Assembly: GCA_963514095.1 (NCBI GenBank)
Contig: OY741282.1
Location: 20,619,102-20,683,101, forward strand
Reading direction: 5' to 3'
DNA length: 64,000 nt
DNA from: Eutrigla gurnardus
Taxonomy: Eukaryota; Chordata; Actinopteri; Perciformes; Triglidae
Below the pieces are notes generated by a model, which saw only the letters and a program-made list of their open reading frames with translations, ran no database searches and was not told the DNA's origin. The translations under genes and the position numbers were made by a program. Every line of letters starts with the position of its first letter. Position 1 is the stretch's first letter. Below are positions 13,183-25,282 of the stretch, in pieces.

Positions 13183-15057
13183 TTCTTCCGCCTGTTTTTT
13201 CAAACCTAATCTCCTTCAACATTATTCAACCGATTCACTTCATTCAAACTTCAAAACGTTCATCTCATTCAGGACATTCCCGCTACTACTTTTCACATTC
13301 ATAACATTCATAAATTCATAAATATTCAACGTTTTACGTCATTTTTTTAACATTGAAGTCAATGAGCGGAACATTCAAATTTGACAAAATTCCGTGCACA
13401 TTCAACTGCTCACCATTCATTCATTCATTCACCTAGAAACTCCATTTAAACTCTAAAATGTAGACACAAGTCTTGTGTCCTGGTGTGTCAATCCGCGTTT
13501 CAATAGCTCATATAGTTTCTGATCAATCACTGTTCAACGACCATGATCGTTTTGGGAGAAATCCTGAGTTTATAATGGGTGTGTATTGCGTGGAACCTTC
13601 TGGGCTAGAGTGCGTGACATCATCAGCTAGAGTGTGAGGGCTTCTCAGATTTTTTTCCTTTCCAAACTCCTCCCGGCCACAATCTTCGCTCTACAGACGT
13701 GATATTTTCCAATTTTGTAGACAAACTTGTCCTGTCTCTCACAATGTGCTCAAAAACTCTGTGAGATTTATAGAATTTGAACTAGCAACCTCTAAGCGCG
13801 GCCAAGTCCATTTTTCGCCTCATCCGCTCTAATGTAAATCGAGGAGCAGATTTTCAAAGAAACCTGAAAGCAACTCCATTTCTAACTCGCCCTAGCTTCC
13901 AGATTTCTGACACTAGGAAAAAATAAAAGTCATCAGTGTCTTCATCAGAGTCTTGTGGCGCTAACGGTGCAAACATTTTGGCGATAGGAGTTTCATTGTG
14001 AGCGTGGCAAGCTTTTGTTCGGACCCTTCCCAAAGCCAAAGTTCAGAGGAATCTAACAGGACTTACACAGTCAAAATGCTGAAATCCACTTCATTTCTAA
14101 CTCGCCCTAGCGTCCACATTTCTGACACTAGGAAAAAATAAAAGTCATCAGTGTCTTCATCAGAGTCTTGTGGCGCTAACGGTGTGAAAATCTTGGCGAT
14201 AGGAGTTTCTGTGTGAGCGTGGCAAGCTTTTGTTCGGACCCAACGCAGAGGGGGAATGGAGCGATAGTGAGAGGGGGAGAGACGCTCCAAAGCAGTCATA
14301 CACACGCAGCAAGGGCCGTTGCCATGGTGACAGCACTGTGTGGCACTGATCTTCATAACTGACAGCAGGTGTGCTCTGATTGGTGGACAAGAATGTACTA
14401 AAAACTACATTTAGTAGTGGGATATGTCGTTTTTTTAGTCAAACGTCTTCTGCTCGGGCAGACTTTCACCTAGAAACTCCATTTAAACTTTAAAATGGAG
14501 ACACGAGTGGTGTTGTATTCATCCTACTTTACCTTCTTCATACACACATTCATACTTTATTCAACTCTTCAAAGACATTCATACTAATTCAAACTATTCT
14601 CACTTTTCCAACTATTCATACTACTTTACCTTCTTCATACACACATTCAGACTAATTCAACCCATTCCCACTTTTCCAACTATTCATCCTACTTTACCTT
14701 CTTCATACACACATTCATACTTTATTCAACTCTTCAAAGACATTCATACTAATTCAAACTATTCTCACTTTTCCAACTATTCATACTACTTTACCTTCTT
14801 CATACTCATTCAAGTCATCATACCAGTGTAGCGTCAGCTATTATTCATAACTTAAAATATTCCACATCTCTCATACATTCATGGTATTATTCAACTCTTC
14901 AAAGACATTCATACTAATTCAAACAATTCCCACTTTTCCAACTATTCATCCTACTTTTACGTCTTCATACACATTCAAGTCATCATACCAGCGTAGCGCC
15001 AGCTATTCAGCAGTCATCATTCACACCGCAATTTCGTAGAAATTGCATTCTCTAGTT
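13183..15057. repeat. Satellite unit 8 (last, mosaic)
   Basis: Its left part matches unit 4 or 7 (TGAGG variant). Further right it has gatagtgag and the gtcttctgctcgggcag variant of units 1 and 5, so it looks recombinant. The array ends in a (TTA)n tract shared with the next repeat. Confidence 0.85.
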
Positions 15058-15088
15058 ATTATTATTATTATTATTATTATTAATAATG

Positions 15089-15128
<40 letters not shown>

Positions 15129-16219
15129 GTGGGTGACTATTCCTCAGCCTTCCTTGGTGTTTTGGTTTTGACTGAAGCCTCGTTCACATACGTCGTCACT
15201 CGCCCATCTCTGAGAGACAACTGTCAATGAATGTGAATGTGTTCTAGCGGAATGTGGACCAGGACAGGCGATGCGATGTGGTCGATCGGAGATAAAATAA
15301 TTTTAACTTTCTGCGATGCAAGTGAAGCGAGTACCAATCACAATGTAGAATAGAGATGATCGACAGTTGCCGTCAACAGAGAGTTCCACAGAGAGTTGTC
15401 GCTTGAAGTTGCCGCCGGCGGCAGTGAGTTTTTTTTGCCAGCGAGTAGAATTCAGCGAGAAAGCGAGTGACGGGCGAGTAGCGACGTATGTGAACGGGGC
15501 TATACGCGCACGCACTGTCGAACTCGCCGGCTGGGGGGGGGGCAACCGTGAGTGGTGGCACTGGAGCCCTAGCAGTAGCTACCTCCTGTTGGGAAGATAC
15601 TTTTATTCTTTTGCTTTTTTTCGCGTGCTTTCTTCATACCACCGCTGATGCGGGGAGAGACCGGGAGAGACAGTAGAGAAGCGCAGGTCCGGCAAGGTGG
15701 GCGAAACCAAATCTCAGAGCGGGAGGGGGCACAGACAAACGTCACTATTTTTTACTGCAACGGCTGTCACAGCGGCGGCAGCGCCGGTCTACTGATCTGA
15801 TCGCCCAGGGCCAACCTCTGTCGTCATCCCGGGGGAGAAAAACGAGCCAAGTAACTTATCCGCACGCTTTTAGAGGTTTGCCGCTGGCTGGTTAAATTCT
15901 TTTTATTAGATTAATGTTGGTCTCATTGATGAAATCTAACAACTGTGGCAGTCGCATTAGTTTGTCTGAATGAAAAGTGTGCAGGGCTGCCTTTGGGCTG
16001 ATGTTATCAATCGCTCTGGCTACGTTGTCCCGGTCCGAGGTGCCTGGAAACTTAAGGCCCGCCCTACTCTGCTCTGATTGGCTAGAACCCCTTGGTTACC
16101 TTGAGTACCATTGGTAGTTGGAACCATCACTTTAAACGACTGGTTACAGTTAAAAAAAAAAAAAAAAAAACACTTCACCAAAATATTGCTACGCCGGCCG
16201 GAGGTCTTCAAGCCCTGCA
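15058..16219. mobile_element. Unclassified interspersed repeat, copy 1
   Basis: Begins with (TTA)n/(AAT)n and ends near cttcaagccctgcat. A second direct copy lies at 32737-35119. Inside is an imperfect inverted pair, about 15182-15206 against 15472-15495, built on ttcacatacgtcg. A 20-base A run lies near 16150. Short open frames here (15303-15648) are conserved in both copies only because the DNA is. I see no transposase, so this is probably a non-autonomous element or a fragment. It holds the unoccupied target site (15997-16004, gctgatgt) of the hAT element inserted in copy 2. Confidence 0.7.
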
Positions 16220-16356
16220 TGAGTGAACAACAGTCTCATCTTATAGCCGGGCATGACACAAAGTCAGAAGGTGGTCCAATCGACAAAGAGCAAAAGACCA
16301 GTGTAGATATTTTTTGTTGGGATGGTGTGAGGGCCCTTTATTATGCCATTTTTATT

Positions 16357-16641
16357 TTAATCATCCTCTGCAGCTTTCGCTGCCGTTAACTTCGCCATGA
16401 CCTCCCGATTTGTGGCAGTTTCAGCTCGCATCAGTGCCACGATCTCGCGAATTTCGGAGATGTCACAGCGAATCCCAGCCACAGCAACCAGAGTAGTGGC
16501 GTTGTCCGCCCTCGCACTGGTCTGCTCAGTAGCGATCTTTCTCATTCTCCGATATAGCATGAAGATTCCACATCCATCCATCCGGGCATGCAGGTTCACC
16601 AGAACCTGCACGCCGTGTTGAGAACTCTCTGTCGATCGCAT
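16357..16641 (-). CDS. Unrecognised 94-codon open frame
   Basis: An open minus-strand frame whose product ends in an Ala/Glu-rich, probably helical stretch (ALMRAETATNREVMAKLTAA). Its upstream neighbour is a short GATT repeat (16681-16700). I recognise no domain, splice signal or relative in the window. It could be the C-terminal remnant of a transposon accessory protein or chance coding. Confidence 0.2.
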   Translation of the reverse strand: MRSTESSQHGVQVLVNLHARMDGCGIFMLYRRMRKIATEQTSARADNATTLVAVAGIRCDISEIREIVALMRAETATNREVMAKLTAAKAAEDD

Positions 16642-17010
16642 TCAGTGACCAGCTCAGCAACTCCATCGTGGACTTTAGGATTGATTGATTGATTGATTGA
16701 AAACGTTGTTGTACAATATTAGACAAGTCTGCAATCGAGTGCCCTCAGTGTGTCGATTTACAGGCTCAGTTGAGTTCTTCACAGCTCCGTACCTAATTTA
16801 TCACCTCATTGTTGATACACATTATAACAACATCCTGCTACGTACAACAACATCCTGCTACGTACAATGATGTGGAAACGGAGTTATGACTCGTGAAACA
16901 ACATTTTGGTTGCAAAATCTCCACTGGGCGTCTGATGGTTCTGTCCTTCACGTAGTCCATTACCTCCTGATAATAGACACCTCCTCGGGTATTATCAGTT
17001 ACGTTAAAAC
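16642..17010. other. No recognisable feature
   Basis: Apart from a GATT simple repeat and a short direct duplication around 16830-16865 (acaacatcctgctacgtaca), nothing is recognised. Confidence 0.5.
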
Positions 17011-17600
17011 TAGGGCCTGGACTTTAATGCGTTAATTAAGATTAATTAATTACACAAACATTAACACGTTAAAAAAATTGACGCATTTTAATCGCACTTA
17101 TTTTTGCACCGCGGAACGTTTCTCACTGGATGAGTTTCAGGCGGACCGATTATACTGGTTCACACCGGCGGCCGAAGCGCCGCGAATAGGCGCGTAGCAG
17201 AGCCCACTTCCTTTCGGCGCCCTTGTTAAGCGATAGTGTAGTTCACACCAACCGAATAGGCGCGGCCATCTGTGGTTACAGAAACATGGAGTATTTATTT
17301 TATGAGGTTATGATAAAAAAAATAGCTCTGAATGAACAACAGCTGAGCAGAAGCCTTGTCGACCGTCGCGGAGAAATACGCATCTGGTCTGAACGGGGGG
17401 GGCAGGGGGGGGTCCATTTGTGTGTGTGTGTGTGTGTGGTGGGGGGGCGCTGGAGGTGAGGTTCATCCAGGGCGTCATGAAACCTAGGACCGCCACTGGC
17501 TACACTTAATGGCAAAAATTGTTTAATTGTTTAATTTCCATTCATTAATTACAAAGCCTCTAATTAATTAGATTTTTTTTTTAATCGAGTCCCGGCCCTA
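17011..17600. mobile_element. hAT-like non-autonomous element
   Basis: The ends are tagggcctggact and agtcccggcccta, imperfect inverted repeats. They are flanked by gttaaaac (17003-17010) and gttcaaac (17601-17608), an 8-bp target duplication with one mismatch, as expected for hAT elements. It contains a (GT)n tract near 17418 and AT-rich subterminal sequence. No transposase is visible. Confidence 0.7.
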
Positions 17601-18037
17601 GTTCAAACCTAAAATAAGAGTGTGGTGGATATAAAGTGTCTTACTTAATACTCTACAACCTCCCTTGAGTGAGAGGAAGACGGTGCTTGAGTTTGGTGTT
17701 AGTTTGGAGTCTTTCTGTTCTTAGCTTAGCTTAGCCTGGCCGCTACTCTTCTATGTCATAAACTCTTTACTTTTCCCGTCTATGAGTCTTTTCTTTCAAG
17801 AGGTTTTCTCCTCATTGTCTCTTTAAGGTTGGATTGTTTATTTCATATTCTGTAGTTTAATCCCAGTTTAATTGGTCCTTTCTGTTCGAGCTTCAGTGAA
17901 ACAAGAGACTGTCACTCATCGTGGTTCAGAAGACAGAACGGGTTGCAGGATTCAGGGCTGGTGGACTCCGAGTTATGATTAAGGTGCTGGTCTAGACCTG
18001 ATTCATCCTCTAATGAGATTTCAGGTTCAGTTCTTAC
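17601..18037. other. No recognisable feature
   Basis: AT-rich non-coding sequence downstream, in minus-strand sense, of the NLR-like exons. I looked here for the next exon of that family and did not find it. Confidence 0.4.
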
Positions 18038-18147
18038 CTTCCATCAGCAGCTTGGTCACCTTTAAAGACAATAGGGTGATTCATAGAGTGGTCACTCTTT
18101 ATGGACACACAGCTGGGTCCAGGTCCAGGTCCAGGGGAGTCTGGTCT
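18038..18147 (-). pseudogene. Teleost NLRC3-like leader exon (second)
   Basis: Read on the minus strand, the exon encodes SPGPGPGPSCVSIKSD followed by MNHPIVFKGDQAADGR. It then meets a good donor, gaag|gtaag, at 18038/18037. An acceptor-like cag lies at 18150-18148. From memory of the family, fish NLRC3-like (FISNA-NACHT) predicted proteins carry this kind of Pro/Gly then SCVSMKSD segment after a MDQCEDRE-type leader. Its phase does not join directly to the exon at 18966-19054, so an exon between them is lost or unseen. No FISNA, NACHT or LRR exon follows in the window. Confidence 0.6.
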
Positions 18148-18965
18148 CTGCTGCATCCTGATACAATAAATAAAATTTAAGAAATACTTTTACTTCGATA
18201 TTATCCCAATACAATATGATCATGATACATAGGTCACGATATGGAGGAAACCCCCCCTTCCTATCTGCAATGTCATGTGTGGTGCAAATAAACATAAAAC
18301 GATCCTGCTGTCAAACTAAGTAGTGTGAGGGGCAAGTTGCATTGTGGGAGATGTTTGGCAGTTCAGACCATCACATTATTCATTCAGCTTCAGATTCACA
18401 CGTTTCATGTGTGTAAATTACAAACCACTCAGGTGGAAGATTCCATCAGCTGTTGTGAGTTATTGTTGATCGACACTGTGTTTTTGTGGTCCAACAGACC
18501 AACAGAGAAAAGATCTGAATTTCCCAGTTAAACTTTCATTCCTATCATATCAATATTTGAAGCTGATCAGCTGAAGTGTCAGCAGGTTACAGCGTCAGGT
18601 CCAGGTGTGTGTCAGGTTAATATTTAATCTGAATATTTATTTGACTCATCAAACTTTACTGCTTCTTCTTCTCAGACAACTAACAGTATTGAAGGCAATT
18701 AAAGCTTCTGGTCTCAGTGATTGTTCACCAAAGTGAAAACAAATGGATTCAACAGTCGACACTAGATTCAGATCATCCCCTACATGGACTACAAAGGTCT
18801 GGACCAAGACCTGATTCTTCACCTCAGGACAGTCAGATAATAACAAGGTTCAGTTTTAAACTCAATAAAGCGATCTAGTTAATATTATGTATGTTTATGT
18901 TGTTGAGTGAGAATCATGATGGTGGAGTGATCTGAGTCCTGGACACTTCGAGATCCTCGTCTCAC
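18148..18965. other. Intron-like interval between NLR-type exons
   Basis: Contains no clear exon. The stretch around 18700-18830 weakly resembles a decayed copy of the same leader exon on the minus strand, but it has several stops. Confidence 0.35.
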
Positions 18966-19054
18966 CTCTGAGCTTTGGTCTGGCTGTCATGTCCCCCATC
19001 CCGGGTGGTTTTAGAGGGAAGGACTCCGTCCTCTCGGTCCTCACACTGATCCAT
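18966..19054 (-). pseudogene. Teleost NLRC3-like first coding exon
   Basis: An ATG at 19054 opens 29 codons beginning MDQCEDREDGVLPSK and ending DSQTKAQ. The exon ends at a consensus donor, cagag|gtgag (18966/18965). This leader is, from family knowledge, characteristic of the N-terminus of many expanded teleost NLR genes. No NACHT domain lies downstream, so it is most likely an orphan fragment or a recombined leader of a gene cut by later rearrangement. A functional gene spliced to exons beyond the repeats cannot be excluded. Confidence 0.65.
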
Positions 19055-21479
19055 AGCAGAGTCTCCACCTGCTGGCAGAGACGTACACTGTCACTACGGC
19101 AACAATACTCACATTAGAAAAGACAAAGTCCCGCCCCTTCCTGTGTCTCCAATGGGACCTCATTCCTTGAAAACTATGAACGGTAGTTAACGGTGAGACC
19201 AATAATGTTTTGGTCCCGTTTGAGTTGTACAGCGTCCAGACGACAGCAGGAGAATCTCAAAGACTTTCAGGACGCAGCGACACACAAAGTTACCGCTCCA
19301 GTTAAAATATTTCAACTGACTCAAATACGCATTTAGTCCTTGTGTTAATCTTTGAGCTTTTCTTCATAGATAACTTTAGCTTCAATGCTAACATTTTATT
19401 CACATTGTAAATAGCTCAGATGTTAATGTCCAACATGAAGCCGTAGGGATGAATCCCTGTTGTCGTTAAACACCGTTGTCGTCCTGTCGTAGGGAGTTAG
19501 ACCATGTCCATGTGTTTTTGTTTGTTTCTTTTGTTATCGGATTAGCTCGAACTCCGGTCAGGAAGTTACATTGTTACGTTTATTGCTTTGGCCTTTTGTT
19601 CGACATGAACTTCCAACAAAGTCTCACAGCAATTAGTGAAATAGTCATGGAATTGTAATCTAGTCATTTGTATGCATGGACATTAATTATTTTTCCTGGC
19701 ATTCAGCACAACTGTTTGTACATTCAGTTGGGTCGACATTATGCCACAAAACCAATGTTAGTGTATGTTTTAATTTAATTGCAAATGTCGGAGGTAAAGG
19801 ATTTATTTGTCCGTTTTTTCTCCTTCTCAATAATACGTTTATTTGAAAACAGGGACAGTGCACATTAATAACATTGCTGTAAATGCTCCAGAATTAGCCA
19901 AGAGGCTATTTTTCATCTGTAGTTCCTAGACAGATGTTGAAGTCACCCTAAAAACAGAACAGAATATGAAATATGAAAACTAAGTCACTGGCCAAGTAAA
20001 TCTGCAAAAAATGCACAGCAGTTATCAACATGACAAAATAACATATATAACATCAATCAGAAAACATCATTCAAGACATCCCCAAAACATGCAGCACAAA
20101 AACCCATGTCGCAAGACAGATAAATGAGAAGTTTCTGAGATGCAACGCTGAAAATCTGGAGGCAACATTCATGCAGCGATTGGTCAGTCACACTCCAGAG
20201 CTGTAGACATGGTTCAATGAGAAGGGATGAGCTGTTGGCTGGAGGAGGAGGACCCACCTGTCCAGACTCATCCAGGTGAGACACACATTAAATATACATA
20301 TACTCCTAGTGAACGCGTGTTAGAACATCTTAAAATTGTCTGTTTCTTTTTTAAATACATATCAATGCACTTCCAAATGTAAACTTTGAGGTAATGAACC
20401 CTCAAGTTATTAATAATAACATACAGGTTTGACACATTTTGACCCAGGGAGGTAGAACTCTGAATGTGGGTAGTTACTGTCTTTTTCACCGTTGTTGACA
20501 AGAAGACATTTTTTACTTTGTCTTTGAACTAACAGATCCATGTCACCCAATCAACATGAAGAGAGGTGGACTACGAGTACCATGGGGACGAGAGCCGAGG
20601 ACCTTATTGAGGACTACCATGCAACTATTATCTTCATTGGTCATTCATCAACGCCCATGATAAGCTACTCAGTTTATTATGTCAAGTTGGTGGTGGACTT
20701 TGGGCCGAATTATGCAACATAGAAACGAGTTTTAATAATCTATAGTTGAATTAGAATTCCTCAACTTCTGTTATTGCATTAAAAACTGAATTTGAATCAC
20801 ATATGTTGAATTTGTATGGTAATAGTTATTTTTTACAATCTTTTTTTGTCTTTACAGTTTATTAGGCGACATGTAATTCTGTAGTATATTTTTATTTACT
20901 GTATTTCACAGTAAAAATACGAAAGTTCTGCTTTTTAATCAGCTTATTGTACTTAAAGTATCCACAGTAAAAGTACACAGTGTTGTACTATAATACATGA
21001 TATGCTTAGATTATTCTTACTGATGCATTCAGGTGAAAGCTGTATTTTACAGCTTCAGTACATTTACTGCAGTAAAGACTGAACATTGTCACATTCTTGT
21101 ATGTTTGAAATATCAGAAACTGTCACTTACCAAACTGTTCACATGTAGGAGAGACGACAGGACGATGTGTAGCAGATCTAAGACACCAGGAAGTAACCAG
21201 GGATCAGAGTCTATTCATCACCATGGCAACATAATCTTTTGGATATGATATATGGCACCAATCACACACAAGGGCAATCAAAGGCCTTCACAGAACAAAA
21301 AATAATACAGTAGGAAGGTAAAGAAAGGTAAAACTATTTACCATGAAAGTGTAACAGAAATACAGACAAGAAGTCCACAAGATTAAAAAAGGAGGAGTGA
21401 GAACAGTGGAAATACATCAAAATGGTAAGAAAATATTAACAGATAAATAACACAGTAAAAACTAGATTCCTTAAAGCAA
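19055..21479. other. No recognisable gene
   Basis: About 2.4 kb of AT-rich sequence. The short open frames (for example 19476-19658, 20057-20284 and 20540-20722) show no domain, codon bias or splice pattern I can support. Confidence 0.4.
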
Positions 21480-22200
21480 ACCAGCAGTGGAAGACCTGAG
21501 GGCTCCGCCGGGTTCACACCCTGATACCAGCATTCTGGATTAACTGCAGTGGTCGAATAGATTTTTTCAGGAGACCTGTAAAGATACCATTACAGTGGTC
21601 GAGTCTACTACAAATAAATGCATGAAGAAGTTTCTCAAGGTCGTGCTGGGACATCATTACTTAATTCTTGCAATATTTTTAAGGTGATAGCAGACAGTTA
21701 TTTGAACATTCTTGATGTGTTTGTTGAAGTCAAGGTCAGAATGTAGAACTATACCAAGATTTCTGACTTGGTCTTTAGTCTCCACTTAGAGATTCAAGGT
21801 GTGACACATCCAGTCATTAATGTGTTAAGTACAGGTAAAAAGTGAGTCTAGTGGGTCATAATTATCAGTTAATAAAGCTATAGAGGTCTGTGTATCGTCA
21901 GCGTAATATTGTGCTTCTGCATAATTTGATCTATTGGCAGCATGTAGTGATTGAACAAGGCCCAAGGATTGACCCCTGGGGAGCTCCACATGTCATTTTT
22001 GTTCATTCAGATATATGGTTAACAATAGATACAATGTAGTCTCTGTCAAGTACGATTCAAACCAGTTTAGGACTGTGCCAGATAGCCCCACCCATGTTTC
22101 CAGAATGCCTAGTATGCCGTGGTCTACTGTATCAAACGCAGCACTACGGTCCAGTACAACTAGAACGAAGATTTTGCTGCAATCTTTCATGATCCGCGTC
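21480..22200 (-). mobile_element. L2/CR1-type LINE reverse-transcriptase fragment
   Basis: The minus strand, read across several frames, encodes the pieces of an L2-like reverse transcriptase in order. These are SAAFDTVDH with TVLNWFESYL (21993-22190), the catalytic YADDTQ (about 21915-21935), and a C-terminal stretch resembling HAFICSRLDHCN and RPLQLIQNA (21540-21640). Frameshifts and stops separate them, so the copy is dead and 5' truncated. Confidence 0.75.
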
Positions 22201-22690
22201 TGTCGGTTAAGTTACCCTTTTTTGTCCCGTCTTCATTGTCGTCTCGTCTTTTATTTTGAAGTAACTGTGTTCCCTCTCGTTTCAGGCATTTTTACTTCCT
22301 GCCCCCGTTTCCGCTGTCTGTGATGTCCCGCCCTCTCCCTGATTGTTTCACCTGTTTCCCATTACCTCGTGTGTATATGTTGTCAGCGTCTCCCCTTGTC
22401 CTGTGCCAGTTCGTTATGTCCCGTCATATCAACCAGTGTTCTTGTTCCCTTGTTATCTCGTTCACGACTCCTACTGACGGTTTGTTCTGTTGCTACTTTG
22501 TTTCTAGATCCTTTTGCTTGTTTGTTACTTTGTTAAGTCAGCCTTGTTGTGTTTCCTCCTCGATACCCTTTTCTAGCTTAGCCTCCTTATTTTGTACTTT
22601 GTATTTAGACTCGAATCCCCTGTAAATAGTATTGATATTTGTTTCCTGCCAATTTTATAAATATAATGACTTGATCATCTCAAATGAGGT
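22200..22690. repeat. T/C-rich interspersed repeat
   Basis: A T/C-rich stretch similar in style to 61510-62010, both with many cctgtt and gtttcc runs. It abuts the inverted klhl10-like duplicate. Open frames 22015-22323 and 22320-22625 are low complexity and not supported as genes. Confidence 0.35.
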
Positions 22691-23185
22691 TTCTTGTTTC
22701 CATTCATCTCATATCAACTTCCAACATGTGAAGTTTGTACATCGGTTGTAGACTCAACTCAAGTTGGATTCATGATGTTTGCCAAACGTGTTATTGTTTT
22801 GTTGTTTTTTAAAAATGTGAAGTAGAATTTGAGCTGCTGGTCTCTCAGTTCCATACTACTGTACTTTAAAGCAGATTTTAGAATGTAGTTCATTCAGAAA
22901 AGTTACACATCTGTTACAAAATGCATATAATTCACTATTTCCATTCCAGATGTCATTTATTCAATAGGTTTCATGTGTGTCATTCAGCGTGTTGGGTTTG
23001 TCAGTGATGTGGTTTAAAGCTAAAGTAAACTGGGAGGAGCCTTGATATCAGTCATATTTCACTCTGCTGCTGTTTTGAAAAGCGCCCCACTATATTCTTA
23101 TCCTAGTTATTAGTGTGAAGCAAAGAAGGAACAGCTGATGTCAGTTTCTCGTTCTTCTTCTTTGTGTTTTCATCCTGACCCACAG

Positions 23186-23669
23186 AGCTCTCTTCCAACG
23201 CTGGTCTTCTTCAGAGAGGAACGTCTTCAACATCCCCGGCCTGACTCCTGACATGATGCAGCTCCTCATCGACTTTGCATACACCGGCTCCGTTTCAGTG
23301 ACGGAGGACAACGTTCAGGAGCTGCTTCTAGCAGCCGATCAGTTTAATGTGAAGGGCGTCGTTCAAAAGTGCTGCGACTTCCTGGAGAGCCAGCTCTGCC
23401 CAGAGAACTGCATCGGCATCTTCCAGTTCACCACCGTCTGCTTCTGCCCCGAACTGCACCGCCAGGCCTACAGCTTAATCGTCGACCACTTTGAGGAGCT
23501 CGTTTTCACTGAAGAGTTCCCGCAGCTCTCTGTGCAGCAACTCAGCGCCATCCTGAACAGAGACGACCTCAGAGTGAGAGACGAGAGGACTGTGTATGAG
23601 GCCGTCCTCCGCTGGATCGCCAGCTCACTGGAGGAAAGGAGAGACCACATCGCTGTGCTCTTGTCTAAG
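23186..23669 (+). pseudogene. BTB/BACK exon copy of klhl10-like gene
   Basis: A 484-bp exon between acceptor cccacag (AG at 23184-23185) and donor aag|gtagg (GT at 23670-23671). It is exactly the length of the exon at 58515-58998. It encodes the end of the BTB domain (DMMQLLIDFAYTGSVSV) and the BACK domain (CPENCIGIFQF, VYEAVLRWIASS). It differs from its partner by a handful of residues, for example KGVVQKCC against MGVVKKCC. The frame is open, so loss is recent or some constraint remains. Confidence 0.85.
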
Positions 23670-23721
23670 GTAGGATGACTTCCTGTCACATGATTAGTTG
23701 ATGATTGTTGATGATGTTTAT

Positions 23722-23766
23722 GATAGTGTTCCTGTGGAGTCTGTGGAGGCAGGACGTTCTGTTTAA
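23722..23766 (+). pseudogene. Last-exon tail of klhl10-like copy
   Basis: Fourteen codons and a TAA matching the end of the exon at 56870-57241 (DSVPVES...EAGRS). They lie only ~50 bases after the BACK exon donor, marking the internal deletion. Confidence 0.75.
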
Positions 23767-23949
23767 CACCATCCACCATGTTTATTACAGTGTTTTTAAA
23801 AATGTAAATAATAAATAATAAACTTCTTTCTGTATCAAACTGCTACTGACAGATTGTGTGAACTTTTAGTTTTATACCATGTGAAGGTGAATTTTATAAG
23901 GTAGTCAAACTAAAAAATGAAACTGTTGGCTCTTATCTGCTAAATGTGT

Positions 23950-24308
23950 ATTGTTTATTGTTTATTGTATTCTTTGGATCCCCATTAGTCTACATAATGA
24001 TGCAGACTATTCTTCCTGGGGTCCACATAAAATCAAGCACAACAGTACAGTGTTTGTAAAAAAAAATTAAAAAAAAATTACATGAAATCATTTATCCTAA
24101 ACAAGATTATAAAAATGCATATTAAGTAATACAATGTGAATAAGTTAACACGATCAAGAGGATGATTACATGATTATCAAATAGTTACATGATTATAGAC
24201 ATGACATGATCAGCATATCTTATCAGCATTCCAGCATATCTTATTCTTACTTATTGTAAGTCACTTTGGACAAAAGCGTCTGCTAAATGACCTAAATGTA
24301 AATGTAAT
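23950..24308. mobile_element. LINE/SINE-type insertion with fish 3' tail
   Basis: Sequence absent from the partner copy around 56676, which therefore acts as the empty site. It ends with tcactttggacaaaagcg followed by tctgctaaatg, the 3' tail widely shared by fish L2-type LINEs and their SINEs. No coding sequence is visible. Confidence 0.65.
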
Positions 24309-25246
24309 ATCTAAGAGTGTGATATGCTTCTATGGTATTTGGCATTTTGAGATTTAAAAAGCCACCAAGGTTTTCATTTTTTGCTTTTTCAAAGACCTTT
24401 CTTTGTGAAGTGGGCGATGGCGGCGTCATAAAGTTTCTCCTTTCTCCAAAAGAAGTCCTTTCTCTATGGACATCAGTGCCAAAGCTCCCAGGCGATCCTG
24501 TCCAGTACTGTTCCTGGCGTGCGTCTTGATGCGCTTCAGAGCCGAGAAAGACCGCTCCACGGAGGAGGTGGACATGGGGATGGTCAGCACCAGGCAGGTG
24601 AGGCGATACAGCTGCGGCATGCTCTCAGTCAGCTCTTTAAGAGTCAGAAAGTGCAGCAGGTCTGGTGGGCTCCTTGCCTCGAAGTTTGCCATGTAGCGCA
24701 CATCTCCAACTCTCCGTGCCCTGCGCCCGCTGGGAACCCCGACTTCGCGCACAGTGTCCTCATAGATGGAGTCAAATCTGGCCTTTTCTCTCTCTGTGGT
24801 GCTGCAAAAGTCCTCGATGCTGGACAAACAGAACTGCATGTCATACTCCTTATTCTGCAAGATCCCAAAGAGCACGTCGGAGTAGGCGAACACGGAGTTG
24901 AATGTGGCGAGGTGAAAGCAGAACTCGAAGCCCGTCAGCAGTGCAGTGTAGGGTTGCACGGTATACCGGTACTAATTTGGTACCGGGGTACTGAGGCATT
25001 TAAAACGGTACTATATAGCATTTGGACGGGACCGGTACTTGCAGCGCCGCCGGCAGCGCCCGCAACAGCGCGGCGAACTCGCCGCGTGACGTCACCGCGT
25101 TGTAACTACAGCTGAGAGGACGAGGAGCGAGCTGCAGCTTGGGGAGATAAAAGGAAAAAGCAAGCAAGCCGGAGTAAACAGTTAGCAAGTTAGCAAGCAG
25201 CGTGGACTGGAGCAACAAACGGAGCAAAGCTTGGAGAGAGAGAGAC

Positions 25247-25282
<36 letters not shown>

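Larger units (their letters stand above)
1..15057. repeat. Tandem satellite array, eight ~1.9 kb units
   Basis: Eight head-to-tail units cover the first 15 kb and run off the left edge. Counting from the motif ttcttccgcc, unit lengths are about 1935 (cut at the left by 44 bases), 1885, 1885, 1817, 1935, 1885, 1885 and ~1875. Each unit has a T-rich (TTCAT)-like part built of ~180-bp subrepeats, a unique ~400-bp part, and a ~165-bp segment present twice (for example 640-800 and 850-1015). Units are nearly identical. The longest open frame (119 codons, at 246, 2181, 4066, 7768 and 9703) begins at GTG and is stopped in three units by TGAGG in place of TGGGG, so I do not regard it as coding. I do not recognise the family. 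Confidence 0.95.
22690..24400 (+). pseudogene. Inverted partial copy of klhl10-like gene, kelch exons deleted
   Basis: This stretch is the reverse-complement relative of about 56600-59530. It keeps the intron upstream of the BACK exon, that exon with both splice sites, and then jumps to the last 14 codons, stop and 3' untranslated sequence. All kelch exons are missing. A ~360-bp insertion (about 23950-24308) is absent from the minus-strand copy. The product would be only part of a BTB domain plus BACK, and the first BTB exon is also absent, so I call it a pseudogene. Confidence 0.85.

Noticed and set aside
15303..15648. Overlapping open frames on both strands conserved with 32961-33306
   Set aside because: Conservation reflects copies of the same interspersed repeat. 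No domain, and both strands are open because the sequence is GC-rich.
24466..25115. Long plus-strand open frames opposite the hAT C-terminal domain
   Set aside because: They are antisense shadows of the transposase relic, which has recognisable motifs on the minus strand.
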